From NCBI GenBank assembly GCA_950073955.1, contig CATMRH010000045.1, positions 1 to 9,812 of the forward strand: a stretch of DNA of 9,812 bases, given 5' to 3'. Each line of letters starts with the position of its first letter. Position 1 is the first letter of the stretch. Positions 1 to 5,750 of the stretch are shown one piece after another. The notes under the pieces were generated by a model. It was not told the DNA's origin. It was given only the letters and a program-made list of their open reading frames with translations, and did no database searches. Source of the stretch: an uncultured archaeon. GTDB taxonomy: Archaea; Thermoproteota; Nitrososphaeria; Nitrososphaerales; Nitrosopumilaceae. Both the position numbers and the translations under genes were made by a program.

Positions 1-146
1 AGTAGTTCTTCATCTATTACGCCCAAACTTTTGAGCCTATTTACAACGTCTTCTAGATGTTTTGAATATGTGGTAACACCATCTTTTCTCATCATTCCAG
101 AATGTTTCTTTTTGGCAAATAATTCAGCATTTTTTACTAATTCCAA
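1..146 (-). CDS. HD-domain (RelA/SpoT-like) protein, N-terminal part only
   Basis: The gene runs leftward out of the window, so only about 48 N-terminal residues are visible. The pattern (AELFAKKKHSG, MMRKDGVTTYSKH, then LEDVVNRLKSLGVIDEELL) matches the first two helices of the HD hydrolase fold in RelA/SpoT/MESH1-type (p)ppGpp hydrolases and related phosphohydrolases, where a K-H-x-G-x-x-R-K-x-G motif precedes the Y-x-x-H metal ligand. The HD doublet itself lies outside the window. An in-frame stop at 156-158 limits the start. I chose TTG at 144-146 because the conserved helix would be lost with the internal ATGs at 90-95. The gene is divergent from the polymerase. The substrate cannot be told from this fragment; a nucleotide pyrophosphohydrolase is the simplest guess. 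Confidence 0.65.
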   Translation of the reverse strand, partial: MELVKNAELFAKKKHSGMMRKDGVTTYSKHLEDVVNRLKSLGVIDEEL

Positions 147-194
147 ATGTATCTTCTACAATACTCAACAATTAACTCATTCCATCTAATACAC

Positions 195-203
195 AATATA
201 GTA
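195..203 (+). promoter_or_regulatory. TATA-like box of the DinB-like polymerase gene
   Basis: AATATAGTA lies about 27-30 bp upstream of the TTG start at 229. This is the usual archaeal distance for a leaderless transcript. It sits in the 82-bp divergent region shared with the HD-domain gene. Confidence 0.4.
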
Positions 204-228
204 ATAATCAAAAGAGCTCAGAAACATA

Positions 229-1323
229 TTGGAAACAAGAATAGTTTTCCACATAGATTTTGATTATTTTTATGCTCAATGCGAAGAGATTAGATCTCCA
301 GATTTAAGATCAAAACCAGTGTGCGTTTGTGTCTTCTCAGACAGAGGAAAAGACACTGGTGCTATTGCCACAGCCAACTATATTGCAAGAAAATATGGAG
401 CCAAGTCAGGAATACCCATAATCTTTGCAAAAAAAAGACTTGAGGAAAGAAAAGATGCAGTGTTCCTGCCAGTAGATTTTGACTATTATATCGAGATATC
501 TGAAAAGGCGATGAAAATAATGAAAAACAGTGCAGACGTTTTTGAATATGTAGGAAAGGATGAAGCTTATTTAGATGTAACAAAAAGAGTTGAAGGAAAT
601 TTTGAAAAAGCAAGTCATCTTGCTCAGCAAATTAAAAATTCAATTAGAGATGAAATAAAACTTAGTTGTTCCATAGGAATTTCGCCAAACAAGTTAATTT
701 CAAAAATTGCATCAGATTTTAAAAAACCTGATGGCCTTACAGTTGTACCCCCAGATAGAATTGATGAATTTTTGGAACCGTTAAAAATCAGAACAATACC
801 AGGGATTGGAAAAAAGACTGAAGAAAGATTTTCAGAAATGAATCTAGAAACAATTCAAGATTTAAAAAAATTAGATGTTTTTTCTTTAAACAAAGAGTTT
901 GGGAGAAAGAGTGGAACTTACATCTATAATGCAGTAAGAGGAATAGATAATGAACCAGTTAAGGAAAGAGAAGATAGAACACAATACAGCAAAATTGTAA
1001 CTTTGAAAAAAGATTCTAAAGAGTATCAATTTCTATCTGTAAATCTAATAAAGTTATGCAAGGAAGTACACAATGTTGTTATGAAAAACAATAGAATGTT
1101 CAAATCAATTGGAATACACTTTGTTCAATCAGATTTATCAAGCAAGTCAAAATCAAGAATGTTAAGAAACCCAACTTCAAATCTAGAGGAACTAGAAAAA
1201 AATGCTGATCAATTACTAAAAGTAGCTCTAGAAAACCAAACACTCACAATTAGAAGATTAGGGGTCAAAGTTGCCGAACTTTCAGAAGTTCAAGGGCAAA
1301 GCGACATTACAAATTATTTTTAG
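229..1323 (+). CDS. dinB: Y-family translesion DNA polymerase (DinB/Dpo4-like)
   Basis: This is a template-dependent, low-fidelity lesion-bypass polymerase of 364 residues, close to the 352 of Sulfolobus Dpo4. Catalytic metal ligands are D10 (IDFDYFYAQ) and D111-E112 (DEAYLDV); Y15 is the probable steric gate against ribonucleotides. A GIG helix-hairpin-helix (IPGIGKKTEERF, about residue 190-205) forms the thumb, and the little-finger domain follows from about residue 245. The last eight residues, QSDITNYF, fit a PIP box (Q-x-x-I-x-x-Y-F), so PCNA tethering is expected. Residues before the catalytic pair read V-G-K-D-E, where homologues usually have S-I/L-D-E. The start is TTG; the protein aligns from its first residues with Dpo4, and a TATA-like box is correctly spaced. 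The gene ends with a 4-bp overlap against the convergent archaeosortase-like gene. Confidence 0.95.
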   Translation: METRIVFHIDFDYFYAQCEEIRSPDLRSKPVCVCVFSDRGKDTGAIATANYIARKYGAKSGIPIIFAKKRLEERKDAVFLPVDFDYYIEISEKAMKIMKNSADVFEYVGKDEAYLDVTKRVEGNFEKASHLAQQIKNSIRDEIKLSCSIGISPNKLISKIASDFKKPDGLTVVPPDRIDEFLEPLKIRTIPGIGKKTEERFSEMNLETIQDLKKLDVFSLNKEFGRKSGTYIYNAVRGIDNEPVKEREDRTQYSKIVTLKKDSKEYQFLSVNLIKLCKEVHNVVMKNNRMFKSIGIHFVQSDLSSKSKSRMLRNPTSNLEELEKNADQLLKVALENQTLTIRRLGVKVAELSEVQGQSDITNYF

Positions 1324-2252
1324 GGAGATTTACCAGCAGATTCTAACTTCTTTAGACGTCGAGATTCTATTATAATTACAACTAGAATGAACGCAAAGAG
1401 CCACGGTAAAAACATAATCTCGCCTGCAATTTTGTGAAATTCTTCCCATGCCACAGGATCTGTAGTTACTTTTAGGGCATACCAAGATAATGAAAAAATT
1501 CGGATTAAATTAACAATAATTGTACCGATAATTCCTAAAACAAAATACACAACTTTTCTCTTTCTAGGAATATTCATCTTTAACATGAATGCGCCAATTA
1601 CCAAAGAGAAGATGATAATACTGTGGACGCCTGCAGATGGCCAAAATACCTGAAGTGCCATTGAGCCATGTTCGCCTCGTAAGAACATCACGTTATCTCT
1701 AGCAACTGCAGTTCCAAGATCAAGAACGGTTACTAACCATACATTTGCCTGAACAAAATAAGGAACAACATATTGTAATGGACCAAGAGTGTCATATGGG
1801 AAAAATGCATCAAGTGAAAGAATTATTGCGGTTCCAGATAGAAAGATTGGTCCTGCAGGAGCAATTCTAATCCATCGCCTTCCAAAGAAGATATACAATG
1901 CAACAACGACAAAAATTGCCATCACAACAAAGTCCCACATCCATGTCCAAGAATAGATTAATTGTACATCAAATTGTTCTGCAGATTCAATAATGTAATC
2001 TCTCAAACCATATTCTAATGAAATTAGATATGAAATGGTAAGAAGTGCCATAGGAATTACTGCAAGTAATCGTTTTTTTGAAATGACAATTTTAAGACCA
2101 ATGAGTTCAGCTGCTAGAAAAACAACCGCAAAAAGATAACCACCTCTACCTTCATTCCAACTAAAAGATATAGAATCTGGAAATGCAATCATTGCAAAAA
2201 GAATTGGACTGGAAATAATCAAAATTCCAGATATAAGATTCCAGTTCCACAT
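1320..2252 (-). CDS. Archaeosortase/exosortase-family membrane protein with Ser in place of the active-site Cys
   Basis: A polytopic membrane protein of 310 residues with roughly eight hydrophobic segments. Archaeosortases are predicted transpeptidase-like enzymes that cut C-terminal sorting signals of surface proteins and attach them to lipid; they carry a Cys-Arg-His triad in membrane-embedded motifs. The three motif regions appear in order: P-S-A-G-V-H-S (residues 205-211, where the family has A-C-S-G), N-L-I-R-I (R251) and E-E-F-H-K (H273). The Cys position is serine (S206) while Arg and His are kept. I recall a thaumarchaeal branch of the family ('thaumarchaeosortase') with this replacement; that is memory, not a search. 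Start: an upstream TTG at 2276 would extend the protein by 8 residues, but the ATG at 2252 has a TATA-like box centred 27 bp upstream, so I prefer it. Confidence 0.8.
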   Translation of the reverse strand: MWNWNLISGILIISSPILFAMIAFPDSISFSWNEGRGGYLFAVVFLAAELIGLKIVISKKRLLAVIPMALLTISYLISLEYGLRDYIIESAEQFDVQLIYSWTWMWDFVVMAIFVVVALYIFFGRRWIRIAPAGPIFLSGTAIILSLDAFFPYDTLGPLQYVVPYFVQANVWLVTVLDLGTAVARDNVMFLRGEHGSMALQVFWPSAGVHSIIIFSLVIGAFMLKMNIPRKRKVVYFVLGIIGTIIVNLIRIFSLSWYALKVTTDPVAWEEFHKIAGEIMFLPWLFAFILVVIIIESRRLKKLESAGKSP

Positions 2253-2274
2253 TATATTTAACCTAAAAAACGGC

Positions 2275-2284
2275 AAATAAATAG
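2275..2284 (-). promoter_or_regulatory. TATA-like box of the archaeosortase-like gene
   Basis: Read on the minus strand this is CTATTTATTT, centred about 27 bp upstream of the ATG at 2252. It fits a leaderless transcript and argues against the upstream TTG at 2276, which would overlap the box. Confidence 0.5.
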
Positions 2285-2287
2285 CTC

Positions 2288-2301
2288 AACTTTGCAAAGT
2301 T
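2288..2301. promoter_or_regulatory. 14-bp perfect palindrome upstream of the archaeosortase promoter (candidate operator)
   Basis: AACTTTGCAAAGTT is a perfect palindrome centred between 2294 and 2295, and it begins 4 bp upstream of the TATA-like box on the minus strand. That is where an archaeal regulator could affect TBP/TFB binding. At this base composition about one such palindrome is expected by chance per 10 kb, so position is the main argument. Confidence 0.35.
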
Positions 2302-2343
2302 TAGAAAATTCTTTAGTTAATCATACAAATTGGAAAAAAGATA

Positions 2344-2451
2344 CTATTCTTCTGCATCTTCTATTTCGTCAGCTTCTGGATCTCTTTTGTGAGGCCTAAT
2401 TGGAACATAAATGAATGTCACAATAACTATTCAAATGGCTCTAAGATACAC
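2344..2451 (-). pseudogene. Tiny single-helix membrane protein ORF interrupted by an in-frame TGA
   Basis: From GTG at 2451 the frame reads (M)YLRAI, then TGA at 2431-2433, then IVIVTFIYVPIRP and a charged tail HKRDPEADEIEDAEE ending in TAG at 2344. Ignoring the TGA, the product is a 35-residue protein with one hydrophobic helix and an acidic tail, which looks like a real small membrane protein; TGA would replace one residue, plausibly Trp (TGG). A shorter intact alternative starts at GTG 2421 and gives 25 residues (MTFIYVPIRPHK...). It may be a recent nonsense mutation, a sequencing error or a genuine 25-aa peptide. No family recognised. It lies between the MerT-like gene and the archaeosortase-like gene, on the same strand as both. 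Confidence 0.35.
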
Positions 2452-2500
2452 CCCAAGGTTACAAAAATTTGTCTAATTACTAATTTCTAATGCATCAAGG

Positions 2501-2980
2501 TCAGTGATTGAGATTACATTCAACTTTAAGGGATTTCACAGTTGTAAAATATGTAACAGCCAAAATTGCAATAGCAATTATTCTGAGTGGGATCTCATAA
2601 TTGGTTAGAAACGCAGTGGCAGCAGCCCCCACAGAACCAAATGTAGAGATTACTGCAAATCCAATTGGTCCACAACTACATGCGCCAGCAGCAGCCCCAA
2701 TAATTGAACCAAAAATCCCCCCGCCCATTTTTTGTTTTGAACTTTTGAGAATTTTTATCCTAAAAATGTTCATCGGAATAACCAACGCAGACAATGCCGA
2801 AATTATTACAATAAGGACAAAACCTAATTCACTTCCAGGAGGAAGATGAGCAACAACATATGGTTCTAAGAAAATATACTCAGATAATATCAATAATCCA
2901 ATCATCATTGATACAAAAATTGTAGATGCTAAAACAACATATTTGAAATTAGAATATACAAGTTTGGTAGTTTGCACCAT
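2501..2980 (-). CDS. Four-helix membrane protein, MerT-like, partner of the DsbA-like protein
   Basis: 159 residues with hydrophobic segments near 14-36, 52-74, 88-120 and 130-149. The third segment carries G-A-C-S-C-G-P-I-G (C101, C103), followed by a loop and a last helix. This resembles the mercuric-ion transporter MerT, which has a vicinal Cys pair before G-P in its first helix (ACCLGP), but here the cysteines are C-x-C and two extra helices precede them. A further Cys (C155) lies in the short C-terminal tail ECNLNH. The ATG at 2980 directly abuts the TAA of the DsbA-like gene, so the two are almost surely co-transcribed and translationally coupled. Possible roles are soft-metal (Cu, Hg) passage or electron/thiol transfer to the DsbA partner. 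The MerT link is motif-level inference only. Confidence 0.75.
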   Translation of the reverse strand: MVQTTKLVYSNFKYVVLASTIFVSMMIGLLILSEYIFLEPYVVAHLPPGSELGFVLIVIISALSALVIPMNIFRIKILKSSKQKMGGGIFGSIIGAAAGACSCGPIGFAVISTFGSVGAAATAFLTNYEIPLRIIAIAILAVTYFTTVKSLKVECNLNH

Positions 2981-3640
2981 TTAGATCATAGGATCCAATA
3001 TTTGTTTAAAGACAGAGAAAGGTTGGGCTCCACCAATTTGTTGTTGTCCATTAGGACCAACAATGAAGAACCCAGGGGTTCCCCTTACACCATTTTCTCT
3101 TGCTTGTTGTATGTTATACTGTACACGTTTAGAATATTTTTCGGAATCAAGACAACTTTCAAACAGGTCCTTATCAAGACCTAAGCTAAATGCAAAAGCT
3201 TTGAGTCTTTCAGAATTTGCCCATCCATTATCTACATGTTCTTGAAAATTGTATAGAAGGTCGTGGTATTCCCAATACATTTCTTGGTCTTCAGCACAAT
3301 ATGTTGCCATAGATGCAGGAATGGAATCTCTTCCCAAGAATGCTAAATCAACAAACACTAGATTTACTTTTCCAGTATCAATATAATCTCGAACTATTGC
3401 TGGTTTTGTTTCATGAAACCATGCATAACATTGTTCACATTGATAATCACCAAATTCAACAATAGTAATTGGAGCAGATGGATCACCTAAAATTGGTGAG
3501 CCCATAGCCGTAGAAATGGTACCGTGGGTTCTTCCCATATCAAGATTTACAGTTTCAGTTTGAGATGAGGAATATGATGCAGTTATTCCAGCAATAATTG
3601 CTACAACAATTACGCCTACAATTACACCTTTTTTATTCAT
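2981..3640 (-). CDS. Membrane-anchored DsbA-like thiol:disulfide oxidoreductase
   Basis: 219 residues. The N-terminus, with K3-K4 followed by a hydrophobic stretch to about residue 21, is a signal anchor placing the catalytic domain outside the membrane. The thioredoxin-fold domain starts near residue 47 (GSPILGDPSAPITIVEFGDYQC, typical of the DsbA/Thioredoxin_4 group). The active site is C68-E-Q-C71, the cis-proline is P189 in V-R-G-T-P-G, and the inserted helical domain spans about 105-180 with two further cysteines (C115, C163). It should form or isomerise disulfides in secreted or membrane proteins, or reduce metal-binding cysteines. Ammonia-oxidising archaea typically carry several such proteins, probably reflecting their exported copper proteins. 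The stop codon abuts the start of the MerT-like gene. A T-rich TATA-like stretch lies about 22-30 bp upstream of the ATG. Confidence 0.9.
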   Translation of the reverse strand: MNKKGVIVGVIVVAIIAGITASYSSSQTETVNLDMGRTHGTISTAMGSPILGDPSAPITIVEFGDYQCEQCYAWFHETKPAIVRDYIDTGKVNLVFVDLAFLGRDSIPASMATYCAEDQEMYWEYHDLLYNFQEHVDNGWANSERLKAFAFSLGLDKDLFESCLDSEKYSKRVQYNIQQARENGVRGTPGFFIVGPNGQQQIGGAQPFSVFKQILDPMI

Positions 3641-3671
3641 AATCTAAAACGGTAAAAATGGTTAAAAAAAC

Positions 3672-3869
3672 TTATTCCAAATTTCTGGACGATTTTCGTT
3701 TAAAAATATTTACAAATTTTGAGATTACAGTATCAATTGGACACACCTCACAAGCAGTATTTAATGAATGTCTGTCAAGATGCTTTTCAAATTTTTCTCG
3801 TGATTCAAAAATTAAATCACATTTAGTACAATAAACCTTGGTTACATTATTTTTTGATAGTTTTTTCAC
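3672..3869 (-). CDS. Small single C2H2 zinc-finger protein
   Basis: 65 residues with a textbook C2H2 finger, C14-x2-C17-x12-H30-x3-H34, followed by a second Cys pair (C40-x2-C43) and a basic tail (FKRKSSRN). The finger could bind DNA, RNA or protein; a single finger usually needs extra contacts for DNA specificity, which the basic tail could supply. The start is GTG at 3869, supported by a strong TATA box (3891-3899) centred 26 bp upstream, so the mRNA is probably leaderless. The stop lies 31 bp upstream of the DsbA-like ATG, close enough for read-through. Small C2H2 proteins are common in this archaeal group and mostly unstudied. Specific target unknown. Confidence 0.8.
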   Translation of the reverse strand: MKKLSKNNVTKVYCTKCDLIFESREKFEKHLDRHSLNTACEVCPIDTVISKFVNIFKRKSSRNLE

Positions 3870-3890
3870 AATTAATTGGTGTGATTAGTG

Positions 3891-3899
3891 CTTATAAAG
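3891..3899 (-). promoter_or_regulatory. TATA box of the 65-aa zinc-finger gene
   Basis: Minus-strand CTTTATAAG is one of the best TATA-box matches in the window. It is centred 26 bp upstream of the GTG at 3869, which supports that non-ATG start and a leaderless transcript. Confidence 0.6.
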
Positions 3900-3904
3900 A
3901 TCCT

Positions 3905-3956
3905 GTAAGGTTGTAGAGAAATCAAAAATTAAAAGAAACAAAAGTTTCAAATAAAT
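3905..3956 (-). terminator. T-rich tail downstream of the 122-aa zinc-finger gene
   Basis: On the minus strand the bases after the 3957 stop contain several T tracts (TTTAAATTTATTTG, TTTTGTTTCTTTT, AATTTTTG). Oligo-T tracts without a stem are the typical archaeal termination signal. They lie just before the promoter of the next gene, which suggests that gene has its own transcript. Confidence 0.4.
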
Positions 3957-4325
3957 TTAAAGATAATGTATTCGCATGTGAACATTTAGTTCAACTTCAT
4001 ATCTTGTTACAAATCCACAATGGGTACATGAAAACATATCAGATTGAGGTGCAGCGTCCCTCTCTATGACTTTACCAGAGATGGATTTGATAGTTATAAT
4101 TTCATTATTAGAGATTACAGCAAAATTATGACCTTCTCCAATTGATTCTAAAAATTCTTTAATTGAGGTAATAACTGAATTAGTATCAATAACTTCATCA
4201 TCATCGAAAGTAGATAGAGTGAATTGATGATGTTTTAAAGTAGGAATAGCTACTGCTTGGTCTGAAACGTAAACAACTAATTCATTTTTTATTGATAAGA
4301 CATCTCTGCAATCAATTGTGAGCAT
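3957..4325 (-). CDS. Protein with a novel N-terminal domain and a C-terminal C2H2 zinc finger
   Basis: 122 residues. The last 23 residues are a canonical finger, C100-x2-C103-x12-H116-x3-H120, ending two residues later. The preceding 95 residues are a compact alpha/beta domain rich in short strands (MLTIDCRDVLSIKNELVVYV, FAVISNNEIITIKSISGKVIE) with an acidic patch (FDDDEVID). I do not recognise this domain. The arrangement, a small folded domain with a finger at the extreme C-terminus, suggests a regulator or adaptor with the finger as the nucleic-acid or protein contact. The start ATG at 4325 is the first in frame, and the gene is divergent from the 128-aa protein gene across 72 bp. It sits next to a second single-finger gene on the same strand. 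Confidence 0.75.
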   Translation of the reverse strand: MLTIDCRDVLSIKNELVVYVSDQAVAIPTLKHHQFTLSTFDDDEVIDTNSVITSIKEFLESIGEGHNFAVISNNEIITIKSISGKVIERDAAPQSDMFSCTHCGFVTRYEVELNVHMRIHYL

Positions 4326-4397
4326 AAAATTTCAGGGTTGAATCAGTATTTTAGTTTAACAATGATTATTATGGTTTGATATAGTAAAATTTGGTAG

Positions 4398-4784
4398 ATG
4401 GCAATTTCAGAAACATTTGGAATTGAGAAAGGCCATGGAGAAGAAGTCATTACATGGCTAAATGGACAAGTGAAACCCCAAGGCACGAAACTTGAAGCAA
4501 GACTGTATGGTTATGATATTTCTACTAAAAATTTTGGAGATTTTGAAATGTTTTCATGGATTGGGGATGTGCAAATTGCAAGAAAGTTAATCATCAAAGC
4601 AAGTAAACGATTCAAAATAAAAGTTATTGAAGGAGGATACAAGCCAAAAGAAAGTGTATTTAAAATAAAAAAATTTGATTTTGCAAAAGTCAAAAGAGGG
4701 AGTAAAACAATAGGACAATTAGAATTAGTAGTTTCAAGATTTGGAAATAATCAATGGGAAATTCAAAATGAAGAACGTCACTAA
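4398..4784 (+). CDS. Hypothetical basic protein, 128 residues
   Basis: I do not recognise this family. The sequence has no signal peptide, no membrane segment and no cysteine. It is lysine-rich, with alternating helix and strand: EKGHGEEVITWLNGQV (helix), KLEARLYGYD (strand), a central DFEMFSWIGDVQIARKLIIKASKRF and a C-terminal strand GQLELVVSRFGNNQWEIQ. This is compatible with a small alpha/beta cytosolic protein. Start: ATG at 4398, with AT-rich TATA-like sequence near 4366-4372. The stop lies 27 bp before the dehydrogenase start, so the two may share a transcript, which hints at but does not show a common role. Base composition matches its neighbours. Confidence 0.7.
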   Translation: MAISETFGIEKGHGEEVITWLNGQVKPQGTKLEARLYGYDISTKNFGDFEMFSWIGDVQIARKLIIKASKRFKIKVIEGGYKPKESVFKIKKFDFAKVKRGSKTIGQLELVVSRFGNNQWEIQNEERH

Positions 4785-4811
4785 TTTCACAATTTAATGG
4801 AATGAATAGAG

Positions 4812-5690
4812 ATGAAAAAAATAGGAATTATTGGAATGGGAATGTTAGGAAATGCAGTTGCCTTACACTTACTAGATTCAGGTTTTGAAGTGACAGTATA
4901 CAATAGAACAAAAGAAAAAACAACACAAGCAAGAGAAAAAGGAGCCAAAGTTGTAACATCGCCAAAAGAAATTGCAGAAAATTCAGAATTGATCATTACA
5001 GTAGTAAAAGATGCAGCCGCAGTAAAAGAAATCTCGTTTGAAAAGGATGGAATCATAGAAGGAAAGCATGAAAAATTAATTGTTGCAGATATGAGTACTA
5101 TTGACCCAATAGAATCCAAAAATATTTCAAGAAAATTTCAAGAACATAATATCCATAAATTAGACATCCCAGTAATGGGCGGACCAAATGTTGCCATAAC
5201 AGGAAATTTAGTCATGATGGTATCTGGAAACAAAGAAAGTTTTGATCGTTGCAAAAATGTCTTTGAAAAAATTGCAAACAAAGTATTTTTTCTAGGAGAA
5301 AGTGGCGTAGCCCACTCTGTTAAACTAGCCATGAATCTACAAATAACTATGCTTGCACTTGCATTATCTGAAGGAATTATTCTTATGAAAAAAGCAAACG
5401 TAGATCCAAAAATTTTTCTTGAAATTTTAAACTCCACGTATTTCAAAACAGGGATGAGTGAAAAAAAGGCATTCAAGATGGTTGATAGTAAATATGATGC
5501 AACATTCACACTTAGTAATCTAAAAAAAGATATTAGCACCATAACAAGTGCTGCAGAATCATTAGGAATCGAACTTCCAATGATCAAAAAAGCAGAACAA
5601 GTGTATGAAAATGCCGTTAAAGAAGGATTTGGGGAAATGGATTATACAGGAATTATTGAATATATTAAAAAAATTAATGATCTCAAATAA
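4812..5690 (+). CDS. NAD(P)-dependent beta-hydroxyacid dehydrogenase family protein (HIBADH/GLYR-like)
   Basis: 292 residues, the usual family length. The N-terminal Rossmann domain starts with IGIIGMGMLGNAVA (G-x-G-x-x-G, residues 8-13). N31-R32-T33 after the second strand is the form usually linked to NADP(H). The substrate motif D118-x-P-V-M-G-G (118-124) corresponds to family D-x-P-V-S-G-G, with Met in place of the substrate-binding Ser. The catalytic Lys is K171 in G-V-A-H-S-V-K, followed by N175. The all-helical C-terminal domain runs from about 165 to the end. Relatives oxidise 3-hydroxyisobutyrate, tartronate semialdehyde or 4-hydroxybutyrate, or reduce succinic or glyoxylic semialdehydes. 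The missing Ser makes the substrate uncertain. These archaea fix carbon by a 3-hydroxypropionate/4-hydroxybutyrate cycle, so a semialdehyde role is conceivable but unproved. Confidence 0.9.
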   Translation: MKKIGIIGMGMLGNAVALHLLDSGFEVTVYNRTKEKTTQAREKGAKVVTSPKEIAENSELIITVVKDAAAVKEISFEKDGIIEGKHEKLIVADMSTIDPIESKNISRKFQEHNIHKLDIPVMGGPNVAITGNLVMMVSGNKESFDRCKNVFEKIANKVFFLGESGVAHSVKLAMNLQITMLALALSEGIILMKKANVDPKIFLEILNSTYFKTGMSEKKAFKMVDSKYDATFTLSNLKKDISTITSAAESLGIELPMIKKAEQVYENAVKEGFGEMDYTGIIEYIKKINDLK

Positions 5691-5720
5691 AATCAATTTA
5701 CGAATAGAACTAAACAAAAA

Positions 5721-5729
5721 TTCTATAAG
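5721..5729 (+). promoter_or_regulatory. TATA box of the SDR gene
   Basis: TTCTATAAG is centred 26 bp upstream of the ATG at 5751, giving a leaderless transcript separate from the dehydrogenase gene 60 bp upstream. Confidence 0.6.
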
Positions 5730-5750
5730 TTATGATAATAACATAATTTT

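Noticed and set aside
90..95. ATG codons as start of the left-edge HD-domain gene
   Set aside because: The conserved helix AELFAKKKHSG lies upstream in the same open frame, so the TTG at 146 fits better.
2253..2276. TTG start at 2276 for the archaeosortase-like gene
   Set aside because: It would overlap the TATA-like box; ATG 2252 is at the expected leaderless distance and the extra eight residues add nothing recognisable.
2601..2849. Plus-strand 82-codon open frame opposite the MerT-like gene
   Set aside because: It is antisense to a well-formed membrane-protein frame, and its Ala/Pro-rich content is the complement of the Gly/Ala-rich helices.
3869..3878. CAATTAATTG palindrome at the start of the 65-aa zinc-finger gene as an operator
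   Set aside because: Ten AT-rich palindromic bases are expected often by chance in this DNA, and the site overlaps the start codon without other support.
5729..5742. GTTAT-GATA-ATAAC inverted repeat between TATA box and start of the SDR gene
   Set aside because: Five-bp arms in very AT-rich sequence are not significant without conservation data.
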